Shown: one piece after another, positions 31,509-43,429 of the stretch
Numbering within the stretch: position 1 is the first letter of the stretch
Layout of the letters: every line of letters starts with the position of its first letter
Source of the DNA: Bombyx mori
Lineage: Eukaryota > Arthropoda > Insecta > Lepidoptera > Bombycidae
DNA length: 64,000 bases
Assembly: GCF_030269925.1 (NCBI RefSeq)
Contig: NC_085117.1
Location: 8,308,731-8,372,730 of the forward strand
Direction: 5' to 3'
Notes under the pieces: generated by a model
Databases searched by the model: none
Told to the model about the DNA's origin: nothing
Seen by the model: the letters and a program-made list of their open reading frames with translations, nothing else
Program-made: the position numbers and the translations under genes

Positions 31509-34380
31509 TGGGAGAATAGATATATTTGCCACAAGAGTGTCTGTATATCCTGTGACGTGTTAAAGACGTAGCTTCGTTTAATTGCGATATGTAAGACGAG
31601 ATTTGGCGGTGAACTGTCAAAACAAACTGTAAACGTTAACATAACATATGGTTATTTCGCTCGTATCCGGGTTCGAAACGCGTTCGAGAATTTTAATGAA
31701 TTCGCTCTTCTTATGTCTTCTCTGACAAATTCATGTGTAGTTCAGTTTAAATTCGAAAAACACAGTCGTTACATACCGTGGTGAAGATTATGAGGTGTTT
31801 TTAAGAAGAAAGCATATGTTAATTTAAGGTCTACAGATATGACTTCGCGTCTCGCTAATAATGATTATTGTCAACGTTAAATATCTGTATTTCATATACT
31901 TACTTAGTTGGCTCGTTGGTGAGCGAAACGAGATCATTCTATCCTGGATCTTGCGTCATTTTCGTTATCAGCTATCGACCTCATTGCGAAAAGCAGCCTC
32001 CACAGTACCGTACCAGCTTTATCTGGGACGAGCCATCAGTCGGCAACCGTGTGGTCACTAAAGATATCTTTCCTAATGCCCCAATCCCTTTCCCGCGTTG
32101 GACGTAATCGAAGCAGCGCAGATGCCCTGATTTAGTCTTACTATATGCAATATGCCTGCCATTATGCAATTTCAGCATTTTCTGATCTACTATCGTCTCA
32201 CTTTTGTGATTTAGGATCTTACGTGGATTTTCCTTGAGCGCTACCTTCCAAGAAACTTGATCTCAACACGGTTCTATAGATTCGTGAATTTAAAAATTCT
32301 AAATTTACTAATAATCACAAAACAACATCGAGAATTTATAAGATTAGATAAATATATTACAAACATTGTAATCTATTGTAAAGTGGTTATATGGGGATCG
32401 AACTCAATTCTCAGCCACAAATGCTACCAATATTAAACAAATTTAGCATGTGTTCAATGCACTTGTCTCGCATATATGTTTCTGGTACACAGATAATCCT
32501 AGCTCTGTTTTAAACGGTCCATTAAATTGTTTTTATTACTATTTATAAGCAAGTTCGATAATTAATGCCAGGATAATGTTACCATGCCAGTCCGCACAGA
32601 GTCCGTGTCTACAACGTGTTTAACCTCCGTTTAAAATTCTCCATTTAACAACCCTAACTTGATTGACGTGTAACAACCAGCTGTCATAATATGTGGTTTT
32701 TAGTGGGTTTGTAAATCAATTCAAATCGACACGGAATGTTTCGGAATTAAACCTGTTTCGTGTCCTCACGAGGTAACCCGGTGACCGTTCACGGACGATT
32801 AAGTAAACGATGTATAATTAGTGGTTTTATTGATTTTTTTATTGTTTTATGTATTGTTTGGATATGAATACGTTATGATACGCAACAAATTATAAATTCC
32901 GGTTAGAAAGAACATGGACTATGACTTCAGCTAGAAGTAAAGTAATGAAATCATTTTTTTTTATATTTTTGTTCCTAATATGATTAAGTCATCAATATAT
33001 ATCCTGGCTTCGAACAATGATACAATGGGGACTGAAATTACAAAAGAAACAACTCAGAAATGTTTGTTAGACAAAAACTACTGGCAGTGCTTACAGAGCC
33101 TCAAATAAACTGGCAGGAGAAAGAAGGAGATTATCTGCACTTATGATTATAAAAATTACTATTAAAATTATATATTTACGGCCTCATTTTTAGACAAAAT
33201 CATTGGAGTTTTAGCAATACTGTTGTAAGGAAAACAGTACGAAACCAAAATGCGAGAGTCATAGTCTTTTACTACGAAATTCCGCGTACACACCACAAAA
33301 CGATTTCAAAGAATTTTAAAGAAACTGTAACAGAATTAATACGTAAATTATTTCCAACAAAATTTTACTTTTCTACGCTCGAGCATTAACTACTTAGATT
33401 TTTTTAAACGTAAATTTTACTAAGACAAATATTTATCGACACTTTTTATAAATGTACCTATTTTGTTTTATATTTGTTTTATGTAAGCGCGTTTATTTTA
33501 ATTTTACATTTGATATATATAAATTTACAAATAAGTTTTATAATATATAAAGCCCTGGAATGACTTTGTCCTGTAAATGCCCCGGTGTTTGTTATTACGC
33601 TGGCAGAGTAGGTATGATGTAGAGCACGGTCCGAATTCTATGGGACTCTGTTTTCATTTTATATAGATGAGTTCACAACGGCTTTTCAAAGTTTTTTCAC
33701 CAAATCAAAGACACATGATTAATTTGGAAAATGTGCGCACGTAAATTTACTTCAAGATTAACTAACGCCCAATCGTCTCCTCAGTTTTTTTATAATGGAT
33801 TTTTTGACCTGGTAACTAAGACCTTTAAGGTCAACACTTATTTCAATTGATTTTATTTTTGATGGAAAATGATAGCATGGAGTGAAATGAAATGAAGATT
33901 ACTAATTTGAGACATTAATCAACTGGTATGAAATTAAATGAAATGAGATGAGATTATTTGTCTCCTCTATACATTTTAGCAGTAAAACTTCGCCCCATAG
34001 TCATAGTTACTTTACAACGATTTACTGAATCATATCATCAAGTCTTCACTAAACGTATTTTTTAGTATCCTTTTTTGCTCCCAAACCATTCACATCAGCA
34101 TGACTTAATGTTATCACAAAACAGTGCCCGTTTGATTACCGAGAACTGTTTTTGCGGGCGGCACGTAGAATTTTTTTTAAATAAAATAAGACATTAAATC
34201 TCCTAAGTATGTGTTTCTTGGTTTTTTTTATTCTCGTTACGACAATAACAGATGAATTTCTGCGGTCATGTAATTTTTTTTATTGGACTTAAATTATTTT
34301 GATCTTTGTCTAGCAAACGGACTAGATCTAGTTTTAAGGCAAGGGTAAAATTATTTTGTAAAATATCAGAATAAAAGTTC
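31509..34380. other. Intergenic, mostly unique AT-rich DNA
   Basis: 2.9 kb with no recognisable gene. ORFs near 31861-32107 lack known motifs. About 33795-34000 is the inverted partner of the repeat at 7780. Confidence 0.4.
33795..34000 (-). repeat. Unclassified interspersed repeat, copy 2
   Basis: The reverse complement shares GGTCTTAGTTACC.GGTCA and the ATTTCATNTCATTTCAT-type run with 7780-7975. Confidence 0.45.
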
Positions 34381-34384
34381 GCGT

Positions 34385-34556
34385 AGACAGGTGAGCGAAT
34401 TTACGATCTATCTAGTGTAAAAAGGAATCAAAGATATCACGACATGAAAGCCACCACCGACCTTGAGAAAGAGGTCCAAATCTCAACTGTATGCTATGGC
34501 TGCCCCTTTCATACCGGAATGCATGACTGCTTCATGAAAGAAAACATAGACAAGAT
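34385..34556 (-). mobile_element. Bm1 SINE, heavily decayed
   Basis: Ordered weak matches: CCACCGACCTTGAGA, AAATCTCAACTGTATGCTAT, CATACCGGAATGCATGACTG and CTTCATGAAAGAAA. Confidence 0.5.
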
Positions 34557-34892
34557 AGTGATGCTTATCCTCGCAGGCTACAATTTATAAATAATACGAA
34601 AAAAACATACATACTTTTGTCATTATTACGTAATGTTGTTTCATTCAAATTCATGAGAAAAATTAAACTCGCAATATTTAAGAATAACATATTATGTCAA
34701 CAGGATTTCTAATCAATATTATTAATGTTTTTAAAACTAAAAAAAAAACATGATGACATCAATTGCTGATCAGGTTTGAGTCACTAAAGAGTATTCTTGT
34801 TTGTACAAGATTTTATAGGTATTCTTTTATTAATGTTCACTTTGTTTTGATTGTGGGTTTTTTTCAATGCCACTAAAATTCTTAAATATGTG

Positions 34893-34965
34893 CTATGATG
34901 ACGGAGATCGGTAATTATGTCCGCCTCTATGTCTAGAGGGGATCTGTTTCGATTCCTGGCTCAAA
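34893..34965 (+). repeat. Possible tRNA-derived SINE head
   Basis: A B-box-like GTTTCGATTCCTGG about 35 bp after an A-box-like segment. Its body is not recognised and a Bm1 begins 100 bp later. Confidence 0.3.
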
Positions 34966-35071
34966 TTCGGTATCTTTTGTTTACATATATGGTCTGGGCA
35001 TAAATCATTTTTCTTTTTGTGTGCTTGCTTATTGCCGTTGAATTTCAAACATGTTCGAATTTCGAATTTTT

Positions 35072-35287
35072 CTGATGGTAGGACCTCTTGTGAATCCGCG
35101 CGGGTAGGTACCACCATCCCGCCTATTTCTGCCATGATTTAAGGGTGGGGCAGCCGTTGTAACTATACTTGGGATCTTAGAACTTATATCTCAAGGTGGA
35201 TGGCGCATTTACGTTGTAGATGTCTATGGGCTCCAGTAACCACTTAACACCAGGTGGGCTGTGAGCTCCTCTACCCAACAAAAAAAA
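35072..35287 (+). mobile_element. Bm1 SINE, 5'-truncated
   Basis: GATGGTAGGACCTCTTGTG to GTGAGCTCCTCTACCC and a short A tail. About 20 bp (GAAGCAGTAATGCGTTTCGG region) is deleted internally. Confidence 0.85.
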
Positions 35288-35774
35288 TGTGTTACTTGTT
35301 TGATTCATTCAAAGAAAAACCATTTTTGCTATATAGAAGGTGAAGTCTTGGAATTTGCAATAAAATTGCGACAGTTAATAACTACGTAGTAAACAACTTA
35401 CGTATAACACTATACGGACAGATGTAGGCGATCTTTCAAGGAAAAATACTCACTCGGAGAGACTTCTACACCAATAACTACGAATTACCTGCTTTTGCAT
35501 CATCCCCACTATTATTCCAAACTAAGCTCATATTAGTTTTAATACTGATTTGATTCGGAAGCAGGATTTCAGAATTCGGATATTAAACACAAATCTGAGA
35601 CATATTTCAAATACTTGTATATAGTGAACATTAATATGTCGTCATATGACGATAAGTTTGATCTCAATTGATTATACTTTCAAAATGACAATAAAAATCA
35701 CGACAATAGATCGGATATTTCACTTATTTTCATGAAACATAAAAAAACATCCAATGATTATAATTATATTAATA

Positions 35775-36202
35775 TCTATATATTAATACGTGAAGCAAAA
35801 ACTTTGTATCCCTTTTTATGAAAATTGCGCGGACGGAGGAGTATGAAATTTTCCACATTTATAGAGAATATAGAGAAGAAGTGCACAATGCTAATATTTT
35901 TTTAAAATAATGCACAAAAGATACATTAAATCAATAAAGAAAACATTACACACACTACATACCATGTATTGGTATATAGACGCACACACGCATGCATACT
36001 GTTTATTGTCAAACTTTTGTTCTTGACGTCTGTGGTCAAATTGAGAATAGATTAAATTTTGTTTGTCTTTATTAATATTTTTTTATAGAGTAGCCTTGGC
36101 GAAATTTGTGATTATAGAAGTATAAAATACAATCATAATAGTGTACAAACTTACAATTCCAATTAATTATAGTCGAATTTCGACTACTGTGGGACCTCTA
36201 GT
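35775..36202 (+). mobile_element. Non-autonomous Helitron
   Basis: 428 bp starting TC (TCTATATATTAATACG) and ending CTAGT, inserted between A (35774) and T (36203) as Helitrons do. A hairpin TAGTCGAATTTCGACTA sits about 11 bp from the 3' end, the usual Helitron terminator. No coding sequence. A truncated relative of its 5' part lies at 56885-57070. Confidence 0.8.
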
Positions 36203-36688
36203 TATTGATAGCTACGTAACAATTGTCTGGATAACATTTGTTTTTAAAATAGATTTAACTGTGCAGAATATAGATCAGGCTAAAGAAATCCCAAGTAGAA
36301 GACGGTAAACTAAACACAAAATATCACGATTGAACTAAATAAAAGCGATTTTTGCAAGAATGGACCTTATAATTAAAATTGAATATTTCATTCCCTTCAA
36401 AGCAAAAATTTTCAAACGCTTAATCATACAATGAACATTCAAAACAAACGTTTAATATAAGCTATTGTACATAGCGTAGATATAATCGAAGCAAGAGGCA
36501 ATACTTACGGTCCATAACTACCCATTGTTACAGACAAAAGAATTTAATTGCGTCACACAGAATCGAATTGTATCAATACGTAGGCAGGTGGAGGTAGGTG
36601 TCTTACGAATGCCGCGACCTTGGCATAGATAACGATGAGCGGTATTCATAATGATAATATGTTCAATAAGGATGACAGTACATTTTTT
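36203..36688. other. Intergenic, no gene seen
   Basis: Unique AT-rich sequence between a Helitron and a Bm1. Confidence 0.4.
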
Positions 36689-36689
36689 A

Positions 36690-36928
36690 TTTATATTTTT
36701 TATTTATTGATTAGATGGTTGGACGAGCTCACTGGTGTTAAATGGTTACTGGAGCCCTTCGATATCAACAACATAAATGGCGCCACCCACTTTAAGCCAT
36801 GGGTTCTAAGTCTCAGCTTTTACAGTACAACGGCTGACCCACCCTTTGAACCGAAACGCATTATTTCTTGACGGCAGAATTAGGCAGGGTGGTGATACCT
36901 ACCAGTGCGGGCTCACGACGCCCTACCA
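36690..36928 (-). mobile_element. Bm1 SINE, 5'-truncated
   Basis: ATTTATTGATTAGATGGTTGGACGAGC to CGGGCTCACGACGCCCTACCA, with an internal deletion in the GCTCACAGCCCACCTGG block. Confidence 0.82.
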
Positions 36929-37600
36929 TAAGTTCGAAATCCTCTTTGGGTCGTTGAGCTAGACGAATAACAATTAACCTTATTGTGATCCAATAAGAAC
37001 CAGTATTGTTTATACACCCATACAGAACAAAGGCATTGTGAATAACAATAATAATAAAAACGTAATTTCGATAATAGCCAAAAGTCTAAAAGGAGTATAT
37101 TATAAAAACAACAGACTCGTTAAATGAGGTAATTAACATTAAAATTAAAATATATGTTTATTTTTTGGGATCAAAAAATTGTTTATATACACGTACACAG
37201 CTTCCTGAGAGGTTACATGTGGAATGATAAACAGACGCGGGGTTAGTGACGCGTGAACAATGCACTTGGCGCGAATCCAGATTGTTTTCATTGTTTTAAA
37301 CGATACGGGAAGTTGAGATTTGAGTATCGATTTTACAGAAGCAATAATCGGTTCTTCTAGGATTCGGGGAACAGAATTTGCAAAATAAACATTGTTTTGA
37401 CTATTAATTTGTTAAGGTTGTGTGTGTGCAGTTTGTTTTTTAGAATATTTCTTTCGTTTGTGGTCGACATATTGGTGGTTGGTTCGCTAGCTACTTGTTC
37501 TTGTACAATTGCGAAAATTCATATTTTATCAAAGCATATACCTAGTCCAGCCATAAGTAATATAATATTATTAAAATTTATACCTACATATATATTAAAG
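36929..37600. other. Intergenic, no gene seen
   Basis: Unique AT-rich DNA. The 89-residue frame at 37397 is low-complexity and unsupported. Confidence 0.4.
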
Positions 37601-37624
37601 TCTCAGCAAAAAAAAAAAAAAATT

Positions 37625-37747
37625 CTATTCGTATTGGCCACCTTTGGCTTTTATACAGGCCTTTAATCTCTTTGGCCACGAATCTATGGATTTACGCACT
37701 GTTTCCAAGGGAAATTTCGCCACTGCTTGCTGCTTGCTTCAAAGATT
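37625..37747 (-). pseudogene. Tc1-family transposase C-terminal fragment
   Basis: The minus-strand frame ends ETVRKSIDSWPKRLKACI followed by KAKGGQYE and a stop, the standard C-terminus of Tc1/mariner-type transposases. About 40 codons remain. The catalytic DDE core and both terminal repeats are missing. Confidence 0.7.
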
Positions 37748-37759
37748 TTTTAAGAGACT

Positions 37760-38040
37760 ATGTCGCAGTGTCGTTTATGTATGTATATGTCGCATCCGGA
37801 AAAGACAAACGAAGCGAAAGTGTGCCAGCTAGTCGATGCGAGCCGCCACTACTCGTCAAACATCGGCTCAATTCGGGGGGTGTGCTTCGGCCACAGGGTT
37901 GTCTGTGGCTTCGGCAGAGTCGAGGTCTCATTTCTCGAGTGGAATCGAGATACATTCGTTGCCTGACTTAGGAAGAGTGAAGACGTCTAGGAACTGTCAT
38001 CGTTTCCTACTGGCCAACCTCTTTGCACGATGACCCACAA
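37760..38040. repeat. Unidentified GC-rich block
   Basis: Several overlapping short ORFs on both strands and a GC jump (CTCAATTCGGGGGGTGTGC...) mark an inserted fragment of unknown origin, possibly LTR or LINE untranslated sequence. Confidence 0.3.
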
Positions 38041-38079
38041 TACTGACACCACTATATCAATAATATAATTGTAAATAGA

Positions 38080-38432
38080 CATGCTTTAACAAAAACCGAC
38101 TTTAAATAGAAAAAAAGATATTCCAAAACAAATTAATATACACTACAAACAATAATCATCGAAATCGGTTGGCGTGATATTGAGTTATTTAGTTATTCAT
38201 CTATTTGTCGCGCACGTTCTTAATGCAAATTTAAGACTTATATGGCTATCTCATGGATACCATTATCAGAACTGAACTAAATTGAAATGGGACCACACGG
38301 GAAGCGTCAGCCTTCTAATAAAAAAAGAATCATCAAAATCGATTCACCCAGTCAAAAGTTATGAGGTAACAAATATAAAAAAAAAACATACAGTCGACTT
38401 GAGAACCTCCTCCTTTTTTGAAGTCGGATAAA
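38080..38432. repeat. Short-TIR interspersed repeat (CCGACTTT...GAAGTCGG)
   Basis: AAAAACCGACTTTAAAT on the left faces TTTTTTGAAGTCGGATAAAA on the right, about 350 bp apart. The middle (CGAAATCGGTTGGCGTGAT) is non-coding. A familiar lepidopteran non-autonomous element layout. Confidence 0.5.
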
Positions 38433-38545
38433 AAATAATGAAGATATCGACCAATAACAATCATAAGCAGTTCACGCGCTTGATTCATAATGTCGTTACA
38501 TTTTGTGTTCGGAAGGTTTCAACATTCTAAAATTCTTACCCCTTG

Positions 38546-38830
38546 GCCACAGCCGAGAGCGGTGCGAATTGCGGTGCGTCGTGAGGCGCGGCAAGCGGGA
38601 GCGGCGAAAACAAATGGTAGACAACCTATGAAGTATGCCACAGCTACTGGCGGTGCGTTTTGCGGTGCGTTGCGAGGCGCGGTGAGAGGCGCGTGACATC
38701 TGGCGGCGACGAGCTGCGCCATGTGCGAGTGAAACAAATGTACTAGACAATATGGAGGTGGCCACAGCTCAGAGCGGCGCGCGCGGCGGTGTCGGTGGAC
38801 GCATTGAGGCATCGCGCGACCGAAACAAAT
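38546..38830. repeat. Three successive Harbinger-type terminal-repeat units
   Basis: GGCCACAGCYN-AGCGGTGCG-type sequences start at about 38546, 38637 and 38759, each followed by a GCGGTGCG..GCGAGGCGCGG-like stretch. The middle one matches the right terminus at 39740-39801 best (CCACAGCTACTGGCGGTGCG). Looks like nested or tandem insertion of related elements. Confidence 0.55.
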
Positions 38831-39801
38831 CATTTTGTTTTTACCGCGCGTTGAGCTAATAAAATATAATGGATGTTGAACAATTAATTAGTTAAATACT
38901 GAGTAGACCAGAAATATGGATGTCAAAACATCCACATCATAAATATAGGCATGTTATAAAAAAATGTGGGACGAAATAAAACAACAATTTTCTGGTACTA
39001 ATGGTTTCCTAGATACTCTTGGATAGGATTATTGAAATAAAATTTGAAATTTGAATTGATTTCGTATTCTAGATGCTTGAACCGTTGCTCGATTATTCCG
39101 TCTTGATCTGCGTACGCTATTGTGAATATTGGAGTCTCCAAACTGGGAAACAAACTGCTGAAAATCTGCATCTCTGTCTCCATCACTTTCTTTTAAGGCA
39201 CGAAACCTTTACTTATAATCAATGTCGCGTGCTTTTTGTTTGCCTTTACACTTTTCGTAAAAATACGAAAATTATTAGTTAGAATACCAAACGCGTACTG
39301 AATTGTGACACTTGCCCGGGATAATGTTTTGTCGAAAATTATTTGTTCCGCATTTAAGCCACCCGGTGGATATGGGCGCATCAAATAATTTTTAAGAGGA
39401 TAGGCTTTATCAGCAATTAACACGTATGGTAAATTGAGATTTGAACCTGGTAATCTCTGTGAAGGTTGAATCTATTAATAATCTATTTATCGGGATAGTT
39501 CTTATATTCCTAATATTCCTAATATAATACCTAATAAATAGGGTGAAATTCGCCAAGTTCTCTCTTTTTCTAACTGGGTGCGCTTCTATTCTTGATTGAA
39601 TAATATCTTCAGCTAAGAACGCACTTATTTCAAGGTAATATCGTGCCACTTTTGAAAGGGAAATTGATAGGGCTTTCTAAATACGTGCACCTCTGACGCC
39701 GCCGCCGTCGCAACTAGTCTAGCTGTGGCATACCCCCGCAAATCACGCCGCCCGCCGCGCCTCGCAACGCACCGCAAAACGCACCGCCAGTAGCTGTGGC
39801 C
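38637..39801 (-). mobile_element. PIF/Harbinger DNA transposon relic
   Basis: Facing terminal repeats at 38637-38690 and 39740-39801 (GCCACAGCTACTGGCGGTGC and onward, with reverse complement). Between them is a minus-strand DDE transposase relic. Length about 1.17 kb, shorter than autonomous members. Confidence 0.65.
38998..39649 (-). pseudogene. Harbinger transposase remnant
   Basis: The frame at 39193-39423 reads ADKAYPLKNYLMRPYPPG, then LSRASVTIQYAFGIL, which matches the end of the Harbinger DDE domain (family pattern DxAYPL...LMRPYP...LSRAR..VENAFG.LK.RFRIL). The catalytic Glu is replaced (IQYAFG instead of VENAFG). The frame breaks on both sides (38998-39186 and 39410-39649 in other frames). 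Non-functional. Confidence 0.65.
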
Positions 39802-39807
39802 AGGCCC

Positions 39808-39905
39808 TTAAGGCAGGCGAGTATATGTTCCACCTGATCGTCAGTGATTACCGCCGCCCATAGACATCAGCAACTTCAGGAGCATAGTCAAAACGCTGTC
39901 TACCG
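39808..39905 (-). mobile_element. LINE tail fragment (family of 5140-5581)
   Basis: AAGGCAGGCGAGTATATGTTCCACC then CGCCGCCCATAGACATCAGC. Very short, 5'-truncated. Confidence 0.5.
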
Positions 39906-39919
39906 TATTGCTATTGTGT

Positions 39920-40110
39920 TTTTTTTCCGGGTATATAGTATTTGTATAGATGAACGAACTCGCGACGGACTTGTTGTGTGACCCTAAAAATATCACAAAG
40001 TAAATCCTATCACACGCCTTGAAATTTGAGGCTGAACTCTCAATTGCATTTGGTATAACAGCTGTCCCACCCACCACACCGGAACGCATAACAGTTTTGG
40101 GACAGAACTA
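39920..40110 (-). mobile_element. Bm1 SINE, decayed
   Basis: T-run, GTATAGATGAACGAACTCGC, CACGCCTTGAAATTTGAGGC and CACACCGGAACGCATAACAG keep Bm1 order at low identity. Confidence 0.5.
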
Positions 40111-40395
40111 ACCAGGACAATTACTAATATAAAAAAAAAAAAACACAATTGTTTTGTTCAAAAACTTTGGTTGTATCTGCCCCAGTGATATATGAGCCTA
40201 CGTTCGTTCGCATATCACACATGCATTATACACAAACCATGACATCATATCCAAGTTACCGTATTAAGAAATATTCCATTTACGGAGAACTTTATTCAAA
40301 AACCGTGCTGATTTCGTTGTGGTTTTTCGAAACATGTTTGGTATGTTTCGTCAATGTGATACGTAAGTATATGAGTTCCCATTCGGTCTAATTTT

Positions 40396-40630
40396 TTTTA
40401 TGAATGAAGGATTACTGGTGGCTCTACGGCCTTTCCTGTTTCAACAGGACAGGTGGGCGAGGAAAGGCTCAGCTAGGAGGGGTGGGATTTGCTAACAGCT
40501 GCTCAAGCGCCTCCGAAGGAGACCTAACGGCTCAAGGGCAGCTTCTTCACGAATGCATCTACTAACGAATCGGAATCGCGACTCGCTGAGAAGATCCGGC
40601 GAGAAACTCAGCGGGCTGATTTATTGTGAA
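40396..40630 (-). mobile_element. BMC1-like LINE 3'-UTR fragment
   Basis: AAGGATTACTGGTGGCTCTA, GGGATTTGCTAACAGCTGCT and AGATCCGGCGAGAAACTCAG. Minus orientation with T-run at 40393. Same family as 52916 and 55786. Confidence 0.7.
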
Positions 40631-40737
40631 TGGTGATGTATGGACGGTCGAACAAAAAAAGAAGCTATGACTTTATTTCAGTTTATTAAATGTGTTTGTA
40701 TTTAAGACTTTGTTCGCGTAGCTGGATAACCGATAAC

Positions 40738-40878
40738 ACGGTGTTAAGTGGTTACTAGAGTTAATGGGCATTCTAACATGAATACCCTACCCTATAGATA
40801 GTACCTTGCGACCACCGGCAGGAACAGGAAGTTAGGCGGTGCCTACCCGTGCTCATTTACTACCGTCAGTAAACGCCA
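40738..40878 (-). mobile_element. Bm1 SINE, decayed
   Basis: ACGGTGTTAAGTGGTTACTAGAG then GCGGTGCCTACCCGTGCTCA. Internal parts are lost. Confidence 0.5.
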
Positions 40879-41082
40879 GTTGGCGATTGTAGTACGATGC
40901 CATAAATACTCACAGGAGGTCGCTGTCCCCGGTGAATCCATTAGTCGCATTTCGCGACGCCCACATCAAGAGATGGGATGGTCTTATTCTAGGTCGACAT
41001 CTCGCATTTCGTCAACATTACCGCGCATATACACCAAACATATTATTCTCTAATGCTATGAACAGCACTAATCTGGTTTCAG

Positions 41083-41350
41083 TGGTGGCAGGACCTCTTG
41101 TGGTCACTGGTGGTAGAACCTCTTGTGAGTTCGCACGGGTAAGTAACACTACCCTGTCTATTTAAGCCGTGAAGCAGTAATGCGTTTCGGTTTGAAGGGT
41201 GGGGCAGCCGTTGTAACTATACTGAAACCTTAGAACTTATATCTCAAGGTGGGTGGTGCATTTACGTTGTAGATGTCTATGGGCTCCAGTAACCACTTAA
41301 CACCAGGTGGGCTGTGAGCTCGTCCACCCCTCTAAGCAATAAAAAAAAAA
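41083..41350 (+). mobile_element. Bm1 SINE, 5'-truncated, start block duplicated
   Basis: The block TGGTGGYAGRACCTCTTGTG occurs twice at the start (41083 and 41105). The body then continues to CTCGTCCACCCCTCTAAGC and an A tail. Confidence 0.87.
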
Positions 41351-42315
41351 CACTACAAAAATGCGCGTAAAGTGCTTAATGACGAATTATCGTGAGAAAC
41401 TAGACCCAAATTAATTCACGAAAGTCATTATCTACGTGCGTTTTTTTATTTGCTTAATCTGTGACATTAACCTTCTTTTTTATTACTGCGGGCTAGTTGA
41501 TTTGTTTTACGGGAGTCGCAACCTTGAATTTAGTGGTAAACGGTGTTAAAGATAAGCTAAGTTGCAGCGAACTTTATGTTATTTTTCAATTGTGGTTTTC
41601 GCCGTGTATATCACGAAATAAGATCGGCAAATCACAGATCTGTTAAGATTCCTCTTGTAATACTGGTTTTTAAGTTAATGCCACCAGAAATGCGCTCTGG
41701 TTGGCCAACGATAATTATACAAAGCCTCAACTGAATTGGATAAGTGACGAACAAACAATAGAATAACTAAAAGTCACTCAGTTCACTCTGCACAAACGGG
41801 AGTAAGCCCTGTTTCAAATCAACTACATGATACAATAGACGAACTATTTTCAATATCATACATTTTTTTTTAAACCTGAACTTGTATTAAATTATTCTTG
41901 AAAAAATACTTTTACAAATTTACTTTAAGCGCCATTTCCTTTTTTACATTTAACACAATCGCTTGTTATGTTATCGATATGAAATAGTTTAATACGGACT
42001 AATAATTTAGACAAGGAGTGAGTGATTCCGGTATGCAAAAACAGAGCTTCGACATAAAATTTATATGGCGGATAATTGACATTGCAGTGTCCTCTCCTTC
42101 TACCATGACAGTTAAAATGCCCAAACTACGATTTTTTTTAGAAAATTAGCATTATTTAACATGAACATTACTTTTTAATAAACATAAAATATAGTGTGTC
42201 CAGTTTCGAACCAGCGATCACGTGGTTCGGGTCCGCCACTCCTCAGCCACGAGACCGTCTCAAACCCAGCTCAAACCGGATTGGTTTACAGTCGGTCGTG
42301 AACAGCTAAGCCGGG
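41351..42315. other. Intergenic, no gene seen
   Basis: Unique AT-rich DNA. At about 42205-42245 a GATTCGAACC-like inverse B-box fragment may be another SINE head. Confidence 0.35.
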
Positions 42316-42318
42316 CAG

Positions 42319-42588
42319 TATAAATTGCATTATTTTAATTCGACAATACAGTTAGTTCGTGCAAATGATAATGGGACCTAAGTTTGTTTTGTGATTTTCG
42401 TGACCGGTACACCTTATTGAATAATTTAATTCGGTTAAAACACAATGGCCATTGTGATTCGAAGATCCGTGCTATCTGTGCACATCTCCAAGATACTCAT
42501 GAACTTATTTGGGTTTTGCTTAGTGGCGATATATAATTTACATGTAAAATTTTCGATTCAATATTCAAATTATCACGTTGTAAAGTAG
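42319..42588 (+). CDS. Candidate TATA promoter with a short ORF
   Basis: TATAAATT (42319-42326) precedes an initiator-like ACAGTTAG about 30 bp on. The first ATG in a good context (ACAATGG) is at 42445 and opens a 47-codon frame (MAIVIRRSVLSVHISK... stop 42586-42588) with a hydrophobic stretch LMNLFGFCLVAIY. No homology is recognised and splicing cannot be excluded. It may be a first exon or chance. Confidence 0.25.
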
Positions 42589-42879
42589 CGAATACACATA
42601 ATAAATAAATAAATTCAGCGGGGAACGACAAAGCCGCGTGGGTTTTTGAATTGGTATTCACAGCAAGAGCGTTGAGCATTTATTTGGTCAGGTCTTAGCA
42701 TTATATACCTGTTTCTCCTTACTAAATCATAGTTAGATTACGTTCGCTTGTGACTAATTTACAAAAAATAAACCTGTATTGAATGAAAGTAACGAATGCT
42801 TAGTTTGAAACGAGTTTCATGCTAATTTTAAATATAAATCTAAGGTAGCGAAGATTCGTAAAGTCACCAATTATAATGT

Positions 42880-43155
42880 TTTTTATTTTTTATTTTTTTA
42901 TTGCTTAGTTTGATGAACGAGCTCACGGCCCACCTGATGTTAAGCGGTTACCGGAGCCCATAGACCTCCACAACGTAAATGCCGTCACCTACCTTGAGAT
43001 ATAAGTTCTAAGGTCTCAGTGTAGTATAGGTATAATCAGTATAATTACAACGGCTGCCCCACCCTTCAAACCGGAACGCATTACTGCTTCACGGCAGAAA
43101 TAGGCAAGGTGGTGCTACCTACCATGCGGATTGACAAGAGGTCCTACCACTAGTA
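42880..43155 (-). mobile_element. Bm1 SINE, 5'-truncated
   Basis: T-rich start and a conserved body. A 16-bp insertion-like repeat (GTATAGGTATAATCAGTATA) interrupts the AGTATAGTTACAACGG block. Confidence 0.87.
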
Positions 43156-43429
43156 ATGTACAACATAATTGTGTGATGAAATTATTGGATGGTGGGAGTT
43201 TGATTGACTCGAAGGCGATTTATACGCTGTTATTAGGTTATGTATATACTGATAGATATATATGTGTATATATATCGGCATACACAAAACTGTGTAGTTA
43301 TAAATTAAAATTAAAAAAATAACAATTAAAAAAAAATTACCAACAATATTAACTACTAGATATATGAGGTACAAATATTCAAAACAAATTTCAAAGTTAT
43401 TACGGCTAATGTTACTGAATTTTCACTTT

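Noticed and set aside
37397..37666. 89-codon ORF with hydrophobic segment
   Set aside because: Low-complexity AT-rich frame running into a poly(A) run and a Tc1 relic on the opposite strand.
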